A stretch of 64,000 bases of DNA from Burkholderia sp. L27(2015) (GCF_009765705.1 NZ_LMUX01000016.1:72055-136054); one strand, 5' to 3'; positions 50,971 through 62,619 are shown, counted from the first letter of the stretch. Notes: generated by a model from the letters alone, not told the origin. Translations and numbers: made by a program.

Positions 50971-52191
50971 TTACACAATGCCGGCCGCGCGCAGGCTCGC
51001 CAAGCGCTCGGCGTCTACCCCGAGTAGCTCGTGTAGCACCGCTTCGGTGTGTTCGCCGAGCAGCGGCGGATGGCCGGTAACCTCGGGCGGCGTGGCGCTC
51101 ATCTTGATTGGGCTGCGCACCAGCTTGACCTCGCCGGCCAACGGATGCGCGACCTTGACCTGCATTTCGCGGGCTACCACTTGCGGATCTTCGAACACTT
51201 CGCCGAGATCGTTGATCGGGCCGCACGGCACGCCGGCCGATTCCAGCGACGCGATCCAATCCGCTTTGCTGCGGCGTTCGACCATGGCGGCGAGTATCGG
51301 CACCAGCGTATCGCGGTGGTTGACCCGCTGCGGGTTGGTCGCAAAACGCGGATCCAGAGCGAGTTCGGGGCAGGCCCCGACTTCGACGAATTTACGAAAC
51401 TGCGCGTCGTTGCCGACCCCGACGATGATCCAACTGTCGCTGGTCTTGAAGGTCTGGTACGGCACGATGTTGGGATGCGCATTGCCCCAGCGCGCGGGCG
51501 GTGTGCCGCTGACCAGGAAGTTGGTGTTCATATTGGCGAGCATCGCCACTTGCACATCGAGCAAGGCCATATCGATATATTGGCCGGTTCCCGTGCGGTC
51601 GCGGTGTGCCAGTGCGGCCAGCACGGCCACGGTGGAATACATGCCGGTCATCAGGTCGGCGATGGCAACGCCGGCTTTTTGCGGGCCACCGCCCGGCAAA
51701 CTGTCGCGCTCGCCGGTGATACTCATGAAGCCGCCCATACCCTGCACGATAAAGTCGTAGCCGGCGCGTCCCGCATAGGGGCCGCTCTGGCCGAAACCCG
51801 TAATCGAGCAGTAGATCAGGTCCGGCTTGACCTTGCACAACGCGTCGTAATCGAGTCCGTATTTCGCAAGTTGTCCGACCTTGTAGTTTTCCAGCACCAC
51901 ATCGCTTTGTGCCGCCAGCTCACGTATCAGTTGCTGCCCATCGGCTGTGGAAATGTCGATCGTCACCGAACGTTTGTTGCGGTTGGCGGCGAGGTAGTAG
52001 GCGGCCTCCGCGGTCGGCGCGCCCTCGGTGTCCTGCAGGTAGGGCGGCCCCCAGTGACGCGTATCGTCGCCGGCTTTCGGACGCTCGACCTTGATCACGT
52101 CGGCGCCAAAGTCGGCAAGGGTCTGGCCGCACCACGGTCCGGCAAGAACGCGCGTGAGATCGAGCACGCGAATATGGCTGAGTGCGCCCAT
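50971..52191 (-). CDS. CaiB/BaiF class III CoA-transferase
   Basis: This 406-residue enzyme moves CoA between carboxylic acids. It has the family N-terminus [30 protein letters not shown], the CoA-binding [12 protein letters not shown], and the catalytic Asp in [26 protein letters not shown] is also conserved. The substrate cannot be assigned; formyl-CoA, succinyl-CoA:glutarate and other types share these motifs. GGAGA lies nine bases before ATG 52191. It is divergent from alaS. Confidence 0.92.
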   Translation of the reverse strand: MGALSHIRVLDLTRVLAGPWCGQTLADFGADVIKVERPKAGDDTRHWGPPYLQDTEGAPTAEAAYYLAANRNKRSVTIDISTADGQQLIRELAAQSDVVLENYKVGQLAKYGLDYDALCKVKPDLIYCSITGFGQSGPYAGRAGYDFIVQGMGGFMSITGERDSLPGGGPQKAGVAIADLMTGMYSTVAVLAALAHRDRTGTGQYIDMALLDVQVAMLANMNTNFLVSGTPPARWGNAHPNIVPYQTFKTSDSWIIVGVGNDAQFRKFVEVGACPELALDPRFATNPQRVNHRDTLVPILAAMVERRSKADWIASLESAGVPCGPINDLGEVFEDPQVVAREMQVKVAHPLAGEVKLVRSPIKMSATPPEVTGHPPLLGEHTEAVLHELLGVDAERLASLRAAGIV

Positions 52192-52357
52192 GGCAGAGAA
52201 TCTCCGTCTAGTAATTTGTGGCGTCATATTAAGCGATCTGCGCGCTCTACCTGCGCCCAGTGGCCGCTTTGTTGGCTATTTCCCGTATAATCAACCGCTT
52301 GCACGCATACCTCTACCCATACCCTCTACCGTTGCGCCAGGTCGACCAAAGCACACG

Positions 52358-54982
52358 ATGAAAGCCGCTGAAATCCGCGAAAAATTCCTGAAATTCTTTG
52401 AAGCGAAAGGTCATTCGATCGTTCGTTCCTCCAGTCTGGTGCCGTCCAACGACCCGACCTTGCTGTTCACCAACTCCGGGATGGTGCAGTTCAAGGATGT
52501 CTTTCTCGGCGCCGAGCAACGTCCCTACACGCGCGCGACCACCTCGCAGCGCAGCGTGCGGGCCGGGGGCAAGCACAACGACCTCGAGAACGTTGGCTAT
52601 ACCGCCCGTCATCACACGTTCTTCGAGATGCTGGGCAACTTCTCGTTCGGCGATTATTTCAAGCGCGATGCGATTCACTACGCGTGGGAATTGCTGACCG
52701 GCGTGTACCAGTTGCCCAAAGACAAGCTCTGGGTCACGGTTTATCACGAAGACGACGAAGCGCACGACATTTGGGCGCGTGAAATCGGCGTGCCGGTCGA
52801 GCGCATCATCCGGATCGGCGACAACAAAGGCGCGCGCTACGCGTCGGACAATTTCTGGCAGATGGCCGATACCGGGCCGTGCGGTCCGTGTTCGGAAATC
52901 TTCTACGATCACGGTCCGGACGTGTGGGGTGGTCCCCCGGGCTCGCCTGAAGAAGATGGCGATCGCTATATCGAGATCTGGAACCTGGTGTTCATGCAGT
53001 TCAACCGCGACGCGCAAGGCAATATGCCGCGTCTGCCCAAGCCCTGCGTCGATACCGGCATGGGCCTGGAACGCATTGCGGCGGTGCTGCAGCATGTACA
53101 CAGCAATTACGAAATCGACCTGTTCCAATCGCTGATCAAGGCCGCGGCGCGCGAGACCGGCACGTCCGATCTCGGCAACAATTCGCTGAAGGTCATTGCC
53201 GACCATATCCGCGCCTGTTCATTCCTGATCGTCGATGGCGTGATCCCGGGCAACGAAGGGCGCGGCTACGTGCTGCGCCGGATCATCCGTCGGGCGATTC
53301 GTCACGGTTACAAGCTCGGCCGCAAGCAGGCGTTTTTCCACCGCATCGTGGCTGATCTGGTCGCCGAGATGGGCGCCGCTTATCCCGAACTCGCGCAAGC
53401 GCAGGAACGCGTCACCGATGTGCTGCGCCAGGAAGAGGAACGTTTCTTCGAGACCATCGAAAACGGCATGGAGATTCTCGATGCGGCGCTGGGCGAATTG
53501 CAGCAGCGCGGCGGCACGGTGCTGGACGGTGAAGTGGCATTCAAACTGCACGATACCTATGGCTTTCCGCTGGACCTGACGGCGGACGTGTGTCGCGAAC
53601 GCAGCATGACGGTCGACGAGACCACGTTCGATACGGCGATGGCGCGTCAGCGCGACCAAGCGCGTGCAGCGGGCAAGTTCAAGATGGCGCAAGCGCTGGG
53701 CTACAGCGGCGCCAGGACGACGTTCCACGGCTACGAGAAATTGACCGTCGACGATGCCAAGGTGATCGCGCTCTACGTCGACGGCAGTTCGGTCGATACG
53801 ATCGCGCGTGGCCAGGAAGCCATCGTGGTGTTGGACCACACGCCGTTCTACGCAGAGTCGGGCGGCCAGGTTGGCGATCAAGGCGTGCTGCATGCCGGTG
53901 ATGCGCGCTTTGCCGTGACCGATACGCTCAAGGTTCAAGCGGAGGTGTTCGGGCATCATGGCGCCCTCGCGCAGGGCACGCTCAAGGTGGGCGACGTGGT
54001 GGCGGCCGAGGTCGATACCGAGCGCCGCGCTCGCACGATCCGCAACCATTCGGCCACGCACTTGATGCACAAGGCGTTGCGCGAAGTGCTGGGCGCTCAC
54101 GTGCAGCAAAAGGGCTCGCTGGTCGACGCGGACAAGACCCGTTTCGACTTCGCACACAATGCGCCGATGAACGACGACCAGATCCGTCGCGTCGAGGCCA
54201 TCGTCAACGCTGAGATCCTGCGCAACGCGGCGGTCCAGTCCCAATTGATGGCCTACGACGATGCGGTCAAAGGCGGCGCCATGGCGTTGTTCGGCGAGAA
54301 GTACGGCGATGAGGTGCGCGTGCTCGATATCGGCTTCTCGCGCGAGTTGTGCGGTGGCACCCACGTGCAGCGCACGGGCGACATCGGCTTCTTCAAGGTC
54401 GTGTCCGAGGGCGGCGTGGCGGCGGGCATACGCCGCGTCGAGGCCATCACCGGCGACAACGCCTTGCGCTTCGTCCAGGAACTCGATGCCCGCATCAACG
54501 CCGCTGCTGCGGCGCTCAAGGCGCAGCCGTCCGAATTGATCCAGCGCGTGACACAGGTGCAAGAGCAGGTACGCGGGCTGGAAAAAGAACTGTCGCAATT
54601 GAAATCGAAACTCGCGTCCAATCAGGGCGACGATTTGCTGACCCAAGCGGTGGACGTCGGCGGCATCCAGGTGCTGGCGGCGACGCTGGCGGGCGCCGAT
54701 GCAAAGACGCTGCGCGAGACTGTCGACAAGCTCAAGGACAAGCTCAAGCATGCGGCTATCGTGCTGGCTGCAGTGAGCGAGGGCAAGGTCAGCTTGATTG
54801 CGGGCGTGACAGCGGACGCGAGCCAGAAAGTGAAAGCGGGCGATTTGGTGAATTTCGTGGCGCAGCAAGTCGGCGGCAAAGGGGGCGGGCGTGCCGATAT
54901 GGCGCAAGCGGGGGGCACCGACGCATCCAACCTGCCGGCGGCGCTGGCCGGGGTTAAGGCCTGGGTCGAGGCGCGGCTGTAA
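52358..54982 (+). CDS. alaS: Alanyl-tRNA synthetase
   Basis: This 874-residue class II synthetase charges tRNA-Ala and edits misacylated Ser/Gly. The catalytic domain begins [19 protein letters not shown]; the editing-site zinc ligands are in [13 protein letters not shown] and LCGGTHV. The C-Ala domain with the coiled coil near 735-770 and the Gly-rich C-terminus ([15 protein letters not shown]) are intact. ATG 52358 gives the standard length; the open frame extends upstream antisense to the CoA-transferase and is not coding. A tandem array and a terminator follow. Confidence 0.98.
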   Translation: MKAAEIREKFLKFFEAKGHSIVRSSSLVPSNDPTLLFTNSGMVQFKDVFLGAEQRPYTRATTSQRSVRAGGKHNDLENVGYTARHHTFFEMLGNFSFGDYFKRDAIHYAWELLTGVYQLPKDKLWVTVYHEDDEAHDIWAREIGVPVERIIRIGDNKGARYASDNFWQMADTGPCGPCSEIFYDHGPDVWGGPPGSPEEDGDRYIEIWNLVFMQFNRDAQGNMPRLPKPCVDTGMGLERIAAVLQHVHSNYEIDLFQSLIKAAARETGTSDLGNNSLKVIADHIRACSFLIVDGVIPGNEGRGYVLRRIIRRAIRHGYKLGRKQAFFHRIVADLVAEMGAAYPELAQAQERVTDVLRQEEERFFETIENGMEILDAALGELQQRGGTVLDGEVAFKLHDTYGFPLDLTADVCRERSMTVDETTFDTAMARQRDQARAAGKFKMAQALGYSGARTTFHGYEKLTVDDAKVIALYVDGSSVDTIARGQEAIVVLDHTPFYAESGGQVGDQGVLHAGDARFAVTDTLKVQAEVFGHHGALAQGTLKVGDVVAAEVDTERRARTIRNHSATHLMHKALREVLGAHVQQKGSLVDADKTRFDFAHNAPMNDDQIRRVEAIVNAEILRNAAVQSQLMAYDDAVKGGAMALFGEKYGDEVRVLDIGFSRELCGGTHVQRTGDIGFFKVVSEGGVAAGIRRVEAITGDNALRFVQELDARINAAAAALKAQPSELIQRVTQVQEQVRGLEKELSQLKSKLASNQGDDLLTQAVDVGGIQVLAATLAGADAKTLRETVDKLKDKLKHAAIVLAAVSEGKVSLIAGVTADASQKVKAGDLVNFVAQQVGGKGGGRADMAQAGGTDASNLPAALAGVKAWVEARL

Positions 54983-54984
54983 CC

Positions 54985-55036
54985 GTAGAGCAACGCGGTA
55001 GACCGACGCAGTAGACGAACGCAATAGACCCGACTC
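54985..55036 (+). repeat. 4 x 13-bp tandem repeat after alaS
   Basis: Four degenerate units of GTAGACCGACGCA type start at 54985, 54998, 55011 and 55024, immediately after the alaS stop. Confidence 0.85.
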
Positions 55037-55121
55037 AAACCCAACGACGGCCTAGTGACGACCCAAGCAAGGATGGGCTAATGAGGGGTGGGCAAATTCA
55101 GGCACGCAGGTTGCGCTGAAT

Positions 55122-55157
55122 CAAAACGCCGCGAGCCTAACGGTTCGCGGCGTTTTG
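55122..55157 (+). terminator. Rho-independent terminator of alaS
   Basis: CAAAACGCCGCGA pairs perfectly with TCGCGGCGTTTTG (13-bp stem, 10-base loop), with a T-rich 3' side. It lies 140 bp after the alaS stop. Confidence 0.88.
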
Positions 55158-55250
55158 ATTTGGGGGCGCCGATAAACCGTGACAACAATACAGCGATGCT
55201 CGGCGCACGATCGGGCACGCACAGGAGCTAGTCTGCTCAGGAGACACATA

Positions 55251-56687
55251 ATGACTTTGCCGCCGCGGCCCGCTGTTCCAGACCCAACTGCCACACAGAC
55301 GAGCGCCAAGCGCACGGCGGCGATCAGTGCGCTGGCTTGTGCGATTACCCTGGCGGTGGCGCTGGGGATAGGCCGCTTCGCCTTCACGCCGTTGCTGCCC
55401 TTGATGTTGCAGGAAGGTCGGCTAAGCATCAACGCGGGCGGTCTGCTCGCGTCGCTGAATTACGCCGGTTATTTTATCGGCGCGCTGACGTGTGCGTTCA
55501 TGCCCTTCGATCACCGCAAGCTGCTGCGCTTCGGTCTCGTGATGACGACTGTGCTGACCTTGTCGATGGGGCTCACGCATACGTTTGCGCTATGGGGTGG
55601 TTTGCGGTTGATCGCGGGAATTGTCAGTGCGTGGACCTTCGTGTTCGCTTCGCAATGGGGACTGCGTCGTCTTGCCGAATTGCATCAGCATGGCTGGAGC
55701 GGCGTGATTTATACCGGACCGGGCCTCGGTATTCTGATTACGGGTCTGTTGGTCAGCGCGGGCAGCCAGTATGGATCCCAGGTCGGCTGGCTGAGCTTTG
55801 GCGTGCTTGCGCTCGTCCTATCGGCATGCGTCTGGAAGATCTTTGACGCGGCGGTGCCGCATGTAGCGGTCTCGCCGCAACCCGCGTCGCCACCGCCATC
55901 ACGGTCACCATCACCGCCTTCGCCGAGCGCGACATCGATCGAGTCCGCACCGGTATCCCGCTCGGAGCCGTTCGAGTTTATCGACGAAGACGAGGACGAA
56001 TCCGAGCCAGGCGACCGCGCCTTGTTGATCAGCGCCCCCGTGAACGAAGCGGACCTGGAACGCGTGCGAGCGCTTGGACGTACCGAGACCGGCGTTCAGG
56101 CGCGAGCGATTAACCGAGACGCGGCGTGGCTGGTGTTTCTCTATGGCTTGCCAGGGTTCGGCTACATCATCACCGCGACCTTCTTGCCGGTGATAGCGCG
56201 CCACGCTTTGCCCGATTCGCTATGGCCGGATCGGTTTTGGCCGATGTTCGGCTTGGCGATTATCGTCGGTGCGATCTCGGCGTCACGCACGCCGGTCCAC
56301 TGGGATAACCGGCTGTTGCTCGCTATCAGCTACCTGATGCAGGCCGCGGGCATCGTACTGGGGGTGGTCTGGCCGACGGTGCCCGGGTTTGCGGTGGGCA
56401 GCCTGCTGATCGGCTTGCCCTTTACCGCCATCACCTTGTTTGCGATGCGCGAGGCGCGCCGGCTGCGTCACAATGAGGCCGCCGGATTGATGGGGTATGC
56501 CACTGCGTCCTACGGCGCAGGGCAGATTGCCGGACCGCTGATCGCGGCTCCGATCGCGGCCTATACCGGATCGTTCGCGCTCGCTTTGCTGCTGGCGGCG
56601 TTGGTGCTGGTCGCCGGTGCGGTGATGCTGATCATGGTTAGTCGTCAAGCCGCGGCGCGCCCGCTAGGACCGTTGCATCGAAGTTGA
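55251..56687 (+). CDS. YbfB/YjiJ-family MFS transporter
   Basis: This 478-residue protein has twelve predicted helices in two halves and the YbfB/YjiJ family N-terminus LAVALGIGRFAFTPLLPLML, with ASLNYAGYFIGAL after it. Between helices 6 and 7 there is an unusually long cytoplasmic loop (about 197-290), Pro/Ser-rich and then acidic (EFIDEDEDESEPGD). CAGGAG lies before ATG 55251. The substrate of this family is unknown. It stands alone between alaS and ltaE. Confidence 0.88.
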   Translation: MTLPPRPAVPDPTATQTSAKRTAAISALACAITLAVALGIGRFAFTPLLPLMLQEGRLSINAGGLLASLNYAGYFIGALTCAFMPFDHRKLLRFGLVMTTVLTLSMGLTHTFALWGGLRLIAGIVSAWTFVFASQWGLRRLAELHQHGWSGVIYTGPGLGILITGLLVSAGSQYGSQVGWLSFGVLALVLSACVWKIFDAAVPHVAVSPQPASPPPSRSPSPPSPSATSIESAPVSRSEPFEFIDEDEDESEPGDRALLISAPVNEADLERVRALGRTETGVQARAINRDAAWLVFLYGLPGFGYIITATFLPVIARHALPDSLWPDRFWPMFGLAIIVGAISASRTPVHWDNRLLLAISYLMQAAGIVLGVVWPTVPGFAVGSLLIGLPFTAITLFAMREARRLRHNEAAGLMGYATASYGAGQIAGPLIAAPIAAYTGSFALALLLAALVLVAGAVMLIMVSRQAAARPLGPLHRS

Positions 56688-56828
56688 CGTAGTCATACCC
56701 GGATGCGCCAAAGTCGATAAAATCGGGGTTTGCGCGCATCTCGCATGTGCGCCCCGACTGTTAAGACACCATTCCATGTCGATTTTCCATCTCAAGACCG
56801 CTCGGTCGCTTGGCCGAGGAGCCGTATT

Positions 56829-57899
56829 GTGAATCATCCTTCCAACGCGCCAACTGTCAGCCAGGGCGGCCAGCACTTCGCTTCCGACAACTACGCGGGC
56901 ATCTGTCAACAAGCGCTCGACTACCTGATCGAATGCAACCAGAGCGGCCACGAGGTCGCCTATGGCGAAGACTCCTGGACCCAGCGCGTATGTGATCGGG
57001 TCCGCGACCTGTTCGAGACGGATTGCGAGGTGTTCTTCGTTTTCAACGGCACGGCTGCCAACTCGCTTGCGTTGGCGTCCCTGTGCCAGTCGTACCACTC
57101 GGTCATCTGCCACGAACTGGCGCATATCGAAACCGACGAGTGCGGCGGCCCGGAATTTTTTTCGAACGGCTCCAAGCTGCTGACCGCACCGGGCATCAAC
57201 GGCAAACTGACACCCGATGCGATCGAGGCCGTGGTGACGCGGCGTGCCGATATCCATTATCCGAAACCCAAGGTCGTGACGCTGACCCAGTCCACTGAAG
57301 TCGGTACGGTCTATTCTGTCGAAGAGGTCAGGGCGATCGCGGCGATCGCGAAACGGCGGCATTTGACGGTCCATATGGACGGCGCGCGGTTTTCGAATGC
57401 GGTCGCCACGCTCGGCGTTCATCCGTCGGAGATCACCTGGCGAGCCGGCGTCGATGTGCTGTGCTTCGGCGGCACCAAGAACGGCTTGCCGGTCGGCGAG
57501 ATGGTGGTGTTTTTCGATCGCGCGCTGGCGCAGGATTTTGCCTATCGGGTCAAGCAGGCCGGTCAACTTGCCTCGAAAATGCGCTTTATCTCGGCGCCGT
57601 GGCTGGGGTTGCTCGACAACGACGTTTGGCTGCACAACGCCCGCCACGCCAATGCCATGGCGCAGTTGTTGCGCAGCCGGCTCGAAGCGATTCCGGGCGT
57701 GCGGGTGATGTTTCCCGTTCAATCCAATGCGGTATTCGCCGAACTGCCGCCCAAGGTCGCGGCCGCGATGCGCGTGCGTGGCTGGAAGTTCTATCAGTTC
57801 ATCGGCGCCGGCGGTTGCCGCCTGATGTGCGCTTGGGACACGACGCCCGAGACGGTCGAGCGGTTTGCCGCCGACGTGCGTTCCCTGATGGAGGGCTGA
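56829..57899 (+). CDS. ltaE: Low-specificity L-threonine aldolase
   Basis: This 356-residue PLP enzyme cleaves L-threonine and related beta-hydroxy amino acids to glycine and an aldehyde. The PLP Lys is Lys217 in CFGGTKNGLPVGE; the FASDNYAGICQQ N-terminus, AYGEDSWT and HMDGARFSNA motifs are typical. The start is GTG 56829, preceded by GGAG; the open frame further upstream is not protein-like. The Nudix gene follows two bases after the stop. Confidence 0.94.
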   Translation: MNHPSNAPTVSQGGQHFASDNYAGICQQALDYLIECNQSGHEVAYGEDSWTQRVCDRVRDLFETDCEVFFVFNGTAANSLALASLCQSYHSVICHELAHIETDECGGPEFFSNGSKLLTAPGINGKLTPDAIEAVVTRRADIHYPKPKVVTLTQSTEVGTVYSVEEVRAIAAIAKRRHLTVHMDGARFSNAVATLGVHPSEITWRAGVDVLCFGGTKNGLPVGEMVVFFDRALAQDFAYRVKQAGQLASKMRFISAPWLGLLDNDVWLHNARHANAMAQLLRSRLEAIPGVRVMFPVQSNAVFAELPPKVAAAMRVRGWKFYQFIGAGGCRLMCAWDTTPETVERFAADVRSLMEG

Positions 57900-57901
57900 C
57901 T

Positions 57902-58417
57902 GTGAGTCATCAATACTGCCCTCGCTGCGCCACGCCGTTGATCGAACGGCACGCCTCGGAGCGGCTGCGTTTGTTATGTCCCGCCGCGGATTGCGGCTAC
58001 GTGCACTGGAACAACCCGCTGCCGGTGGTGGCCGCGGTCGTCGAGTACCAGGACAAGATCCTGCTGGCGCGCAACGCTGCATGGGCCGAACCCATGTATG
58101 CGCTGATTACCGGTTTTCTCGAAGAGGGGGAGACCCCGGAAGAGGGCGTGGCCCGCGAGTTGCTGGAAGAGACCGCGCTGGTCGCGGAATCGGTCGAGCT
58201 GTTGGGCGTCTATGAATTTATGCGCAAGAACGAATTGATCATCGCGTATCACGTACGCGCGAGCGGAACAGTGTCACTATCGCCTGAATTGGCCGCTTAC
58301 AAACTGGTCGAGCCGGCCGAGTTGCGTCCGTGGCGCGCCGGCACCGGGCTGGCTTTGGCGGAATGGATGCGGCGGCGAGGATTGCCGGTGCAGTTCGTCG
58401 AGCGGCCGGGGCAGTAA
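57902..58417 (+). CDS. Nudix hydrolase with N-terminal zinc ribbon
   Basis: This 171-residue protein has a zinc ribbon (CPRC at 6-9, then CPAADC) and a Nudix box GFLEEGETPEEGVARELLEET near 79-99 with the metal-binding Glu residues. It is similar to the C-terminal part of NADH pyrophosphatase (NudC), so hydrolysis of NAD(H)-like or other dinucleotide substrates is likely. The start is GTG 57902, two bases after ltaE, and tusA follows by 42 bp. Confidence 0.9.
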   Translation: MSHQYCPRCATPLIERHASERLRLLCPAADCGYVHWNNPLPVVAAVVEYQDKILLARNAAWAEPMYALITGFLEEGETPEEGVARELLEETALVAESVELLGVYEFMRKNELIIAYHVRASGTVSLSPELAAYKLVEPAELRPWRAGTGLALAEWMRRRGLPVQFVERPGQ

Positions 58418-58459
58418 GCCACCGGATTTAGTCTATTTAATACCGAGGTAAGCACACAG

Positions 58460-58687
58460 ATGGACATACACAAGGAAGTCGACGCCCGGGGCCTGCTGTG
58501 CCCGTTGCCCATTTTGCGCGCAAAGAAAGCGCTGGCCGATATGGAAAGCGGGCAGATCCTGAAAATTCTGGCGACGGATCCGAGCGCTCAGCGCGATTTC
58601 GCGGCATTTGCCAAACAGACCGGCAATGAGCTGGTTGAGACAGCGGTCCATGAGAAGGTCTTTACGTTTCTCATGCGCCGCCGCTGA
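58460..58687 (+). CDS. tusA: TusA/SirA-family sulfur carrier protein
   Basis: This 75-residue protein has the family motif VDARGLLCPLPILRAKKAL with the sulfur-carrying Cys in CPLP. TusA proteins relay persulfide sulfur for tRNA thiolation and molybdenum cofactor synthesis in the cytosol. GAGG lies before ATG 58460. It is the last gene of the ltaE-nudix-tusA group and is convergent with galU. Confidence 0.93.
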   Translation: MDIHKEVDARGLLCPLPILRAKKALADMESGQILKILATDPSAQRDFAAFAKQTGNELVETAVHEKVFTFLMRRR

Positions 58688-58690
58688 ATC

Positions 58691-58734
58691 AAAATTTAGC
58701 CCGCAAAAATTAGCCCGTAAAAAATTTAACCCGG
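58691..58734. repeat. 3 x 14-16-bp tandem repeat between tusA and galU
   Basis: AAAATTTAGCCCGC, AAAAATTAGCCCGT and AAAAAATTTAACCCGG follow each other; the array overlaps the last codons of galU on the opposite strand. Confidence 0.75.
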
Positions 58735-59610
58735 CTGCGCCAACGTGCTGCGTTGTTGCAAATAGGCGGCAAATTCGTTTTTGACTTCCGGGTGGCGCAA
58801 CGCGAATTCGACAGTCGCCTTTAAATAACCGAGTTTGCTGCCGCAATCGAAACGTGTGCCGTTGTAGCGATACGCCAGCACCTGCTCATCATCGAGCAGC
58901 GACTGGATCGCGTCGGTCAACTGGATTTCTCCGCCGGCGCCCGGCTTGAGCGCACGCAAATGTTGAAAAATCCGCGGTTTCAGGATGTAGCGTCCCACCA
59001 CGCCAAGATTGGACGGTGCGGTTTCCGGGGACGGCTTTTCGACTATGCCTGAGAGCTTGATGATGTTCTCTTCCCACTCCTTACCGTCGATGACGCCGTA
59101 AGAGCGGCTATCTTCGCGCGGAATCTCTTCGACCCCGATCACCGAGCTATGGTAGTGGTCGAACACGTCGACCATCTGCGACAGTACCGGCGGGTTGCCA
59201 TCGAGCAAGTCGTCGGCGAGGATGACCGCGAACGGATTGTCGCCCACCAGTTTTTCGGCGCACAGCACTGCGTGACCGAGGCCCAGCGCTTCAGGCTGAC
59301 GAACATAGAAGCAGTCGACGTGTGCAGGCTTGATGCTGCGCACCAGTTCGAGCAATTTCTCTTTGCCGCGTGCTGCCAACTCGGCTTCGACTTCGTAGGA
59401 TTTGTCGAAGTGATCCTCGATGGCGCGTTTGCTGCGCCCGGTAACAAAAATCATCTCGGTGATACCCGCGGCAACCGCTTCTTCCACGGCATACTGGATC
59501 AGAGGCTTGTCGACCACCGGCAGCATTTCCTTCGGGCTCGCCTTGGTGGCGGGCAGAAAACGCGTACCCAACCCCGCAACGGGGAAGACTGCTTTGGTCA
59601 CTTTTAGCAT
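58726..59610 (-). CDS. galU: UTP-glucose-1-phosphate uridylyltransferase
   Basis: This 294-residue enzyme makes UDP-glucose for surface polysaccharide and envelope synthesis. The nucleotide-binding start [26 protein letters not shown], with the Gly-x-Gly-Thr-Arg loop, [12 protein letters not shown] and [10 protein letters not shown] are present. GAGAGG precedes ATG 59610. It lies 33 bp downstream of valS and is probably co-transcribed. It links functionally to the polysaccharide genes at the left edge. Confidence 0.96.
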   Translation of the reverse strand: MLKVTKAVFPVAGLGTRFLPATKASPKEMLPVVDKPLIQYAVEEAVAAGITEMIFVTGRSKRAIEDHFDKSYEVEAELAARGKEKLLELVRSIKPAHVDCFYVRQPEALGLGHAVLCAEKLVGDNPFAVILADDLLDGNPPVLSQMVDVFDHYHSSVIGVEEIPREDSRSYGVIDGKEWEENIIKLSGIVEKPSPETAPSNLGVVGRYILKPRIFQHLRALKPGAGGEIQLTDAIQSLLDDEQVLAYRYNGTRFDCGSKLGYLKATVEFALRHPEVKNEFAAYLQQRSTLAQPG

Positions 59611-59643
59611 GTCGAAAAACCTCTCATTTATCTATCGGTTAAA

Positions 59644-62619
59644 TTAAGCCGGAAGCTTGGCGAGCTGAGCATGAAGCTTTTTCAGTGTCACATCGAATTC
59701 TGCCAGTCTTTTCCGCTCTTGATCCACTACCGCGGCCGGAGCCCTAGCGACAAAGCTTTCATTTTGTAACTTCGCGCCGCATTTGACCACTTCGCCGCTC
59801 AAGCGTGTGATTTCTTTTTGCAGTCGCTCGCGCTCGGCAGCAACATCGATTTCGACTTTGAGCACGATTTTGTCGGTGCCGACGATCGCGACGGGTGCGC
59901 CAGGCGCCTGTGCATCCAGATCGGCTTCGTTGGCGATAACCTGGACCTCTGAAAGTCGGGCCAACGCCTGTGCGTACGGGGCGATCGATTGCAAGCGCAC
60001 TGCATCGCCTGTAGCCAATAATGGGACACGGACCGCGGGCGAAAGGTTCATTTCCCCGCGCAGGTTGCGGCATGCATCGATCACCGCTTTGAGCTGCGTG
60101 ACCCACAATTCGGCGGCTTCGTCGATCTTCTCGGGCTGCGCCTTCGGATACGGCTGCACCATAATCGATGCTTCACCCTCCTGAAGCCCTTGCGGATAGC
60201 GGCCCGCGAGCGGCGCCACTTTCTGCCAAAGCGCTTCGGTGATAAACGGAATGATCGGGTGCGCCAGACGCAAAATGGTTTCCAGCACACGCAGCAGCGT
60301 GCGGCGCGTGCCACGCTGCTGCTCCGGCGTGCCATTTTGCAGTTGGACCTTCGCCAGCTCCAGATACCAGTCGCAGTATTCGTCCCAGACGAATTTGTAG
60401 AGCGCGCTCGCAATGTTGTCGAAGCGGTAGCTTGCGTACCCCTTTTCCACTTCGCTCTCGACACGCTGCAGTAGCGAGACGATCCAGCGGTCGGCCTGCG
60501 AGAAATCGAGATAGCCGCCGGGGCCACAGTCGCTTACACATTCGCCGATGCCGCAATCGTGCCCTTCGCAGTTCATCAGCACGAAACGGCTGGCGTTCCA
60601 GAGCTTGTTGCAGAAATTGCGGTAACCCTCGCAGCGCGCCAGATCGAAATTGATATTGCGACCCAAGGTCGCCATCGACGCAAACGTGAAGCGCAGCGCG
60701 TCGGTGCCGAACGCCTGGATGCCATCCGGAAATTCCTTGCGGGTCTTTTTCTCGATGCTTGCGGCTTGCTTGGGGTTCATCAAGCCGGTGGTGCGCTTGG
60801 CGATCAGCTCGTCCAGCGTGATGCCGTCGATCAGGTCGATCGGATCGAGCGTGTTGCCTTTCGATTTCGACATCTTCTGGCCTTCGCCGTCGCGCACCAA
60901 GCCATGGACATAGACGGTGTCGAACGGGACTTTGCCGGTGAAGTGCGTGGTCATCATGACCATGCGCGCCACCCAGAAAAAGATGATGTCGAAGCCGGTG
61001 ACCAGCACCGAGGATGGCAGGAAATGCGCGAGCTCGGGCGTCGACGCAGGCCAGCCCAGTGACGAGAACGGCACCAGCGCCGAAGAAAACCACGTGTCGA
61101 GCACGTCTTCATCGCGGCGCAACTCACCCGTGTAACCCTGGGCGCGCGCCTGGGCGAGCGCTTCCTCGGCCGTGCGCGCAACATAGACACGGCCTGCGTC
61201 GTCGTACCACGCAGGGATCTGATGGCCCCACCACAGTTGGCGCGAGATACACCAGTCCTGGATATTCTCCAGCCACTGGTAATAGGTGTTGCTCCAGTTT
61301 TCCGGCACGAATTTGATTTCGCCGTTGCGCACTACCTGCAGCGCGACTTCGGCGATCGACTGGCCCGGGTGCAGCGAGTCGGCCGGCGCAGCCTTGCTCA
61401 TCGCGACAAACCACTGGTCGGTGAGCATCGGCTCGATCACGACGCCGGTGCGGTCGCCGCGCGGAACCATCAATTTGTGCGGCTTGACCGAATCGAGCAG
61501 GCCGGCGGCTTCCAGGTCGGCTACGACCAGCTTGCGGGCCGCGAAGCGATCCAACCCTTGGTAGCGCTCGGGCGCATTTTCGTTGACCTTGGCGTCCAGC
61601 GTCAAAATCTCGATGATAGGCAACTGATGGCGCTGGCCGACCTGGTAATCGTTGAAGTCATGAGCGGGGGTGACTTTCACGACACCGGTGCCGAACTCGC
61701 GATCCACGTAATCGTCGGCGATCACCGGGATTTCGCGCTGCGTCAGCGGCAGTTTGACGGTTTTGCCGATCAGCGCTGCATAGCGCTCGTCCTCCGGATG
61801 CACCATCACCGCAACGTCGCCGAGCAGCGTTTCAGGGCGGGTGGTCGCGACCGTCAGATGTCCGCTGCCGTCGCTCAAGGGATAATTGATGTGCCACAGC
61901 GAGCCGTCTTCTTCCTCGCTGACCACTTCGAGGTCGGACACCGCGGTGAGCAACACCGGATCCCAATTGACCAGGCGCTTGCCGCGATAGATCAGGCCCT
62001 GTTGGTACAGTTGGACGAACACTTCCAGGACGGCATCCGACATCTTCGGTTCCATCGTGAAATACTCGCGCGACCAATCGACCGAGGCGCCCAGCCGCCG
62101 CACTTGTCGCGTAATGGTCGAGCCCGACTGCTCCTTCCACTCCCATACGCGCTCGACGAATTTTTCGCGGCCCAGATCGTGGCGCGATAATTTTTGTGCG
62201 TCTAGCTGGCGTTCAACGACGATCTGCGTAGCGATCCCCGCGTGGTCGGTGCCCGGCACCCACAGCGTGTTGGCGCCACGCATCCGGTGGTAGCGGGTCA
62301 GGCCGTCCATGATGGTCTGATTGAACGCGTGGCCCATGTGCAGCGTGCCCGTCACATTGGGCGGCGGCAACTGGATCGAGAAATTTTCGCGGGCCTCGTC
62401 CAGGGTCGGTTGCGCGTAACCGCGCGCCTCCCATTGCGGGCCCCAATACGCTTCGAGGGTCTGGGGCTCGAAACTCTTCGCCAGCGTGCCCGGGGCCACG
62501 TCTTGATTCGCGAGTTGCCCCGTGCTGTCTGTCGTACGGGGTGCCGCGCCGGGTGCCGATGTGCTGGTGGTGGGCTGGGTCATAGCCTGATTCATAGCCC
62601 GATTCTCGCTGTCGCTCAT
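59644..62619 (-). CDS. valS: Valyl-tRNA synthetase
   Basis: This 991-residue class I synthetase charges tRNA-Val. The HIGH motif is HMGH at 94-97 ([15 protein letters not shown]), KMSKS is in [10 protein letters not shown] near 581, and the C-terminal coiled coil ([23 protein letters not shown]) that contacts tRNA is intact. The first 45 residues are Thr/Ser/Ala-rich and longer than in E. coli; internal ATGs at codons 9 and 13 are possible starts. galU follows. Confidence 0.97.
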   Translation of the reverse strand: MSDSENRAMNQAMTQPTTSTSAPGAAPRTTDSTGQLANQDVAPGTLAKSFEPQTLEAYWGPQWEARGYAQPTLDEARENFSIQLPPPNVTGTLHMGHAFNQTIMDGLTRYHRMRGANTLWVPGTDHAGIATQIVVERQLDAQKLSRHDLGREKFVERVWEWKEQSGSTITRQVRRLGASVDWSREYFTMEPKMSDAVLEVFVQLYQQGLIYRGKRLVNWDPVLLTAVSDLEVVSEEEDGSLWHINYPLSDGSGHLTVATTRPETLLGDVAVMVHPEDERYAALIGKTVKLPLTQREIPVIADDYVDREFGTGVVKVTPAHDFNDYQVGQRHQLPIIEILTLDAKVNENAPERYQGLDRFAARKLVVADLEAAGLLDSVKPHKLMVPRGDRTGVVIEPMLTDQWFVAMSKAAPADSLHPGQSIAEVALQVVRNGEIKFVPENWSNTYYQWLENIQDWCISRQLWWGHQIPAWYDDAGRVYVARTAEEALAQARAQGYTGELRRDEDVLDTWFSSALVPFSSLGWPASTPELAHFLPSSVLVTGFDIIFFWVARMVMMTTHFTGKVPFDTVYVHGLVRDGEGQKMSKSKGNTLDPIDLIDGITLDELIAKRTTGLMNPKQAASIEKKTRKEFPDGIQAFGTDALRFTFASMATLGRNINFDLARCEGYRNFCNKLWNASRFVLMNCEGHDCGIGECVSDCGPGGYLDFSQADRWIVSLLQRVESEVEKGYASYRFDNIASALYKFVWDEYCDWYLELAKVQLQNGTPEQQRGTRRTLLRVLETILRLAHPIIPFITEALWQKVAPLAGRYPQGLQEGEASIMVQPYPKAQPEKIDEAAELWVTQLKAVIDACRNLRGEMNLSPAVRVPLLATGDAVRLQSIAPYAQALARLSEVQVIANEADLDAQAPGAPVAIVGTDKIVLKVEIDVAAERERLQKEITRLSGEVVKCGAKLQNESFVARAPAAVVDQERKRLAEFDVTLKKLHAQLAKLPA

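Noticed and set aside
53219-55024. 601-codon open frame antisense to alaS
   Set aside because: It mirrors alaS codon structure in high-GC DNA, has no ribosome site or family motif, and alaS itself is unmistakable.
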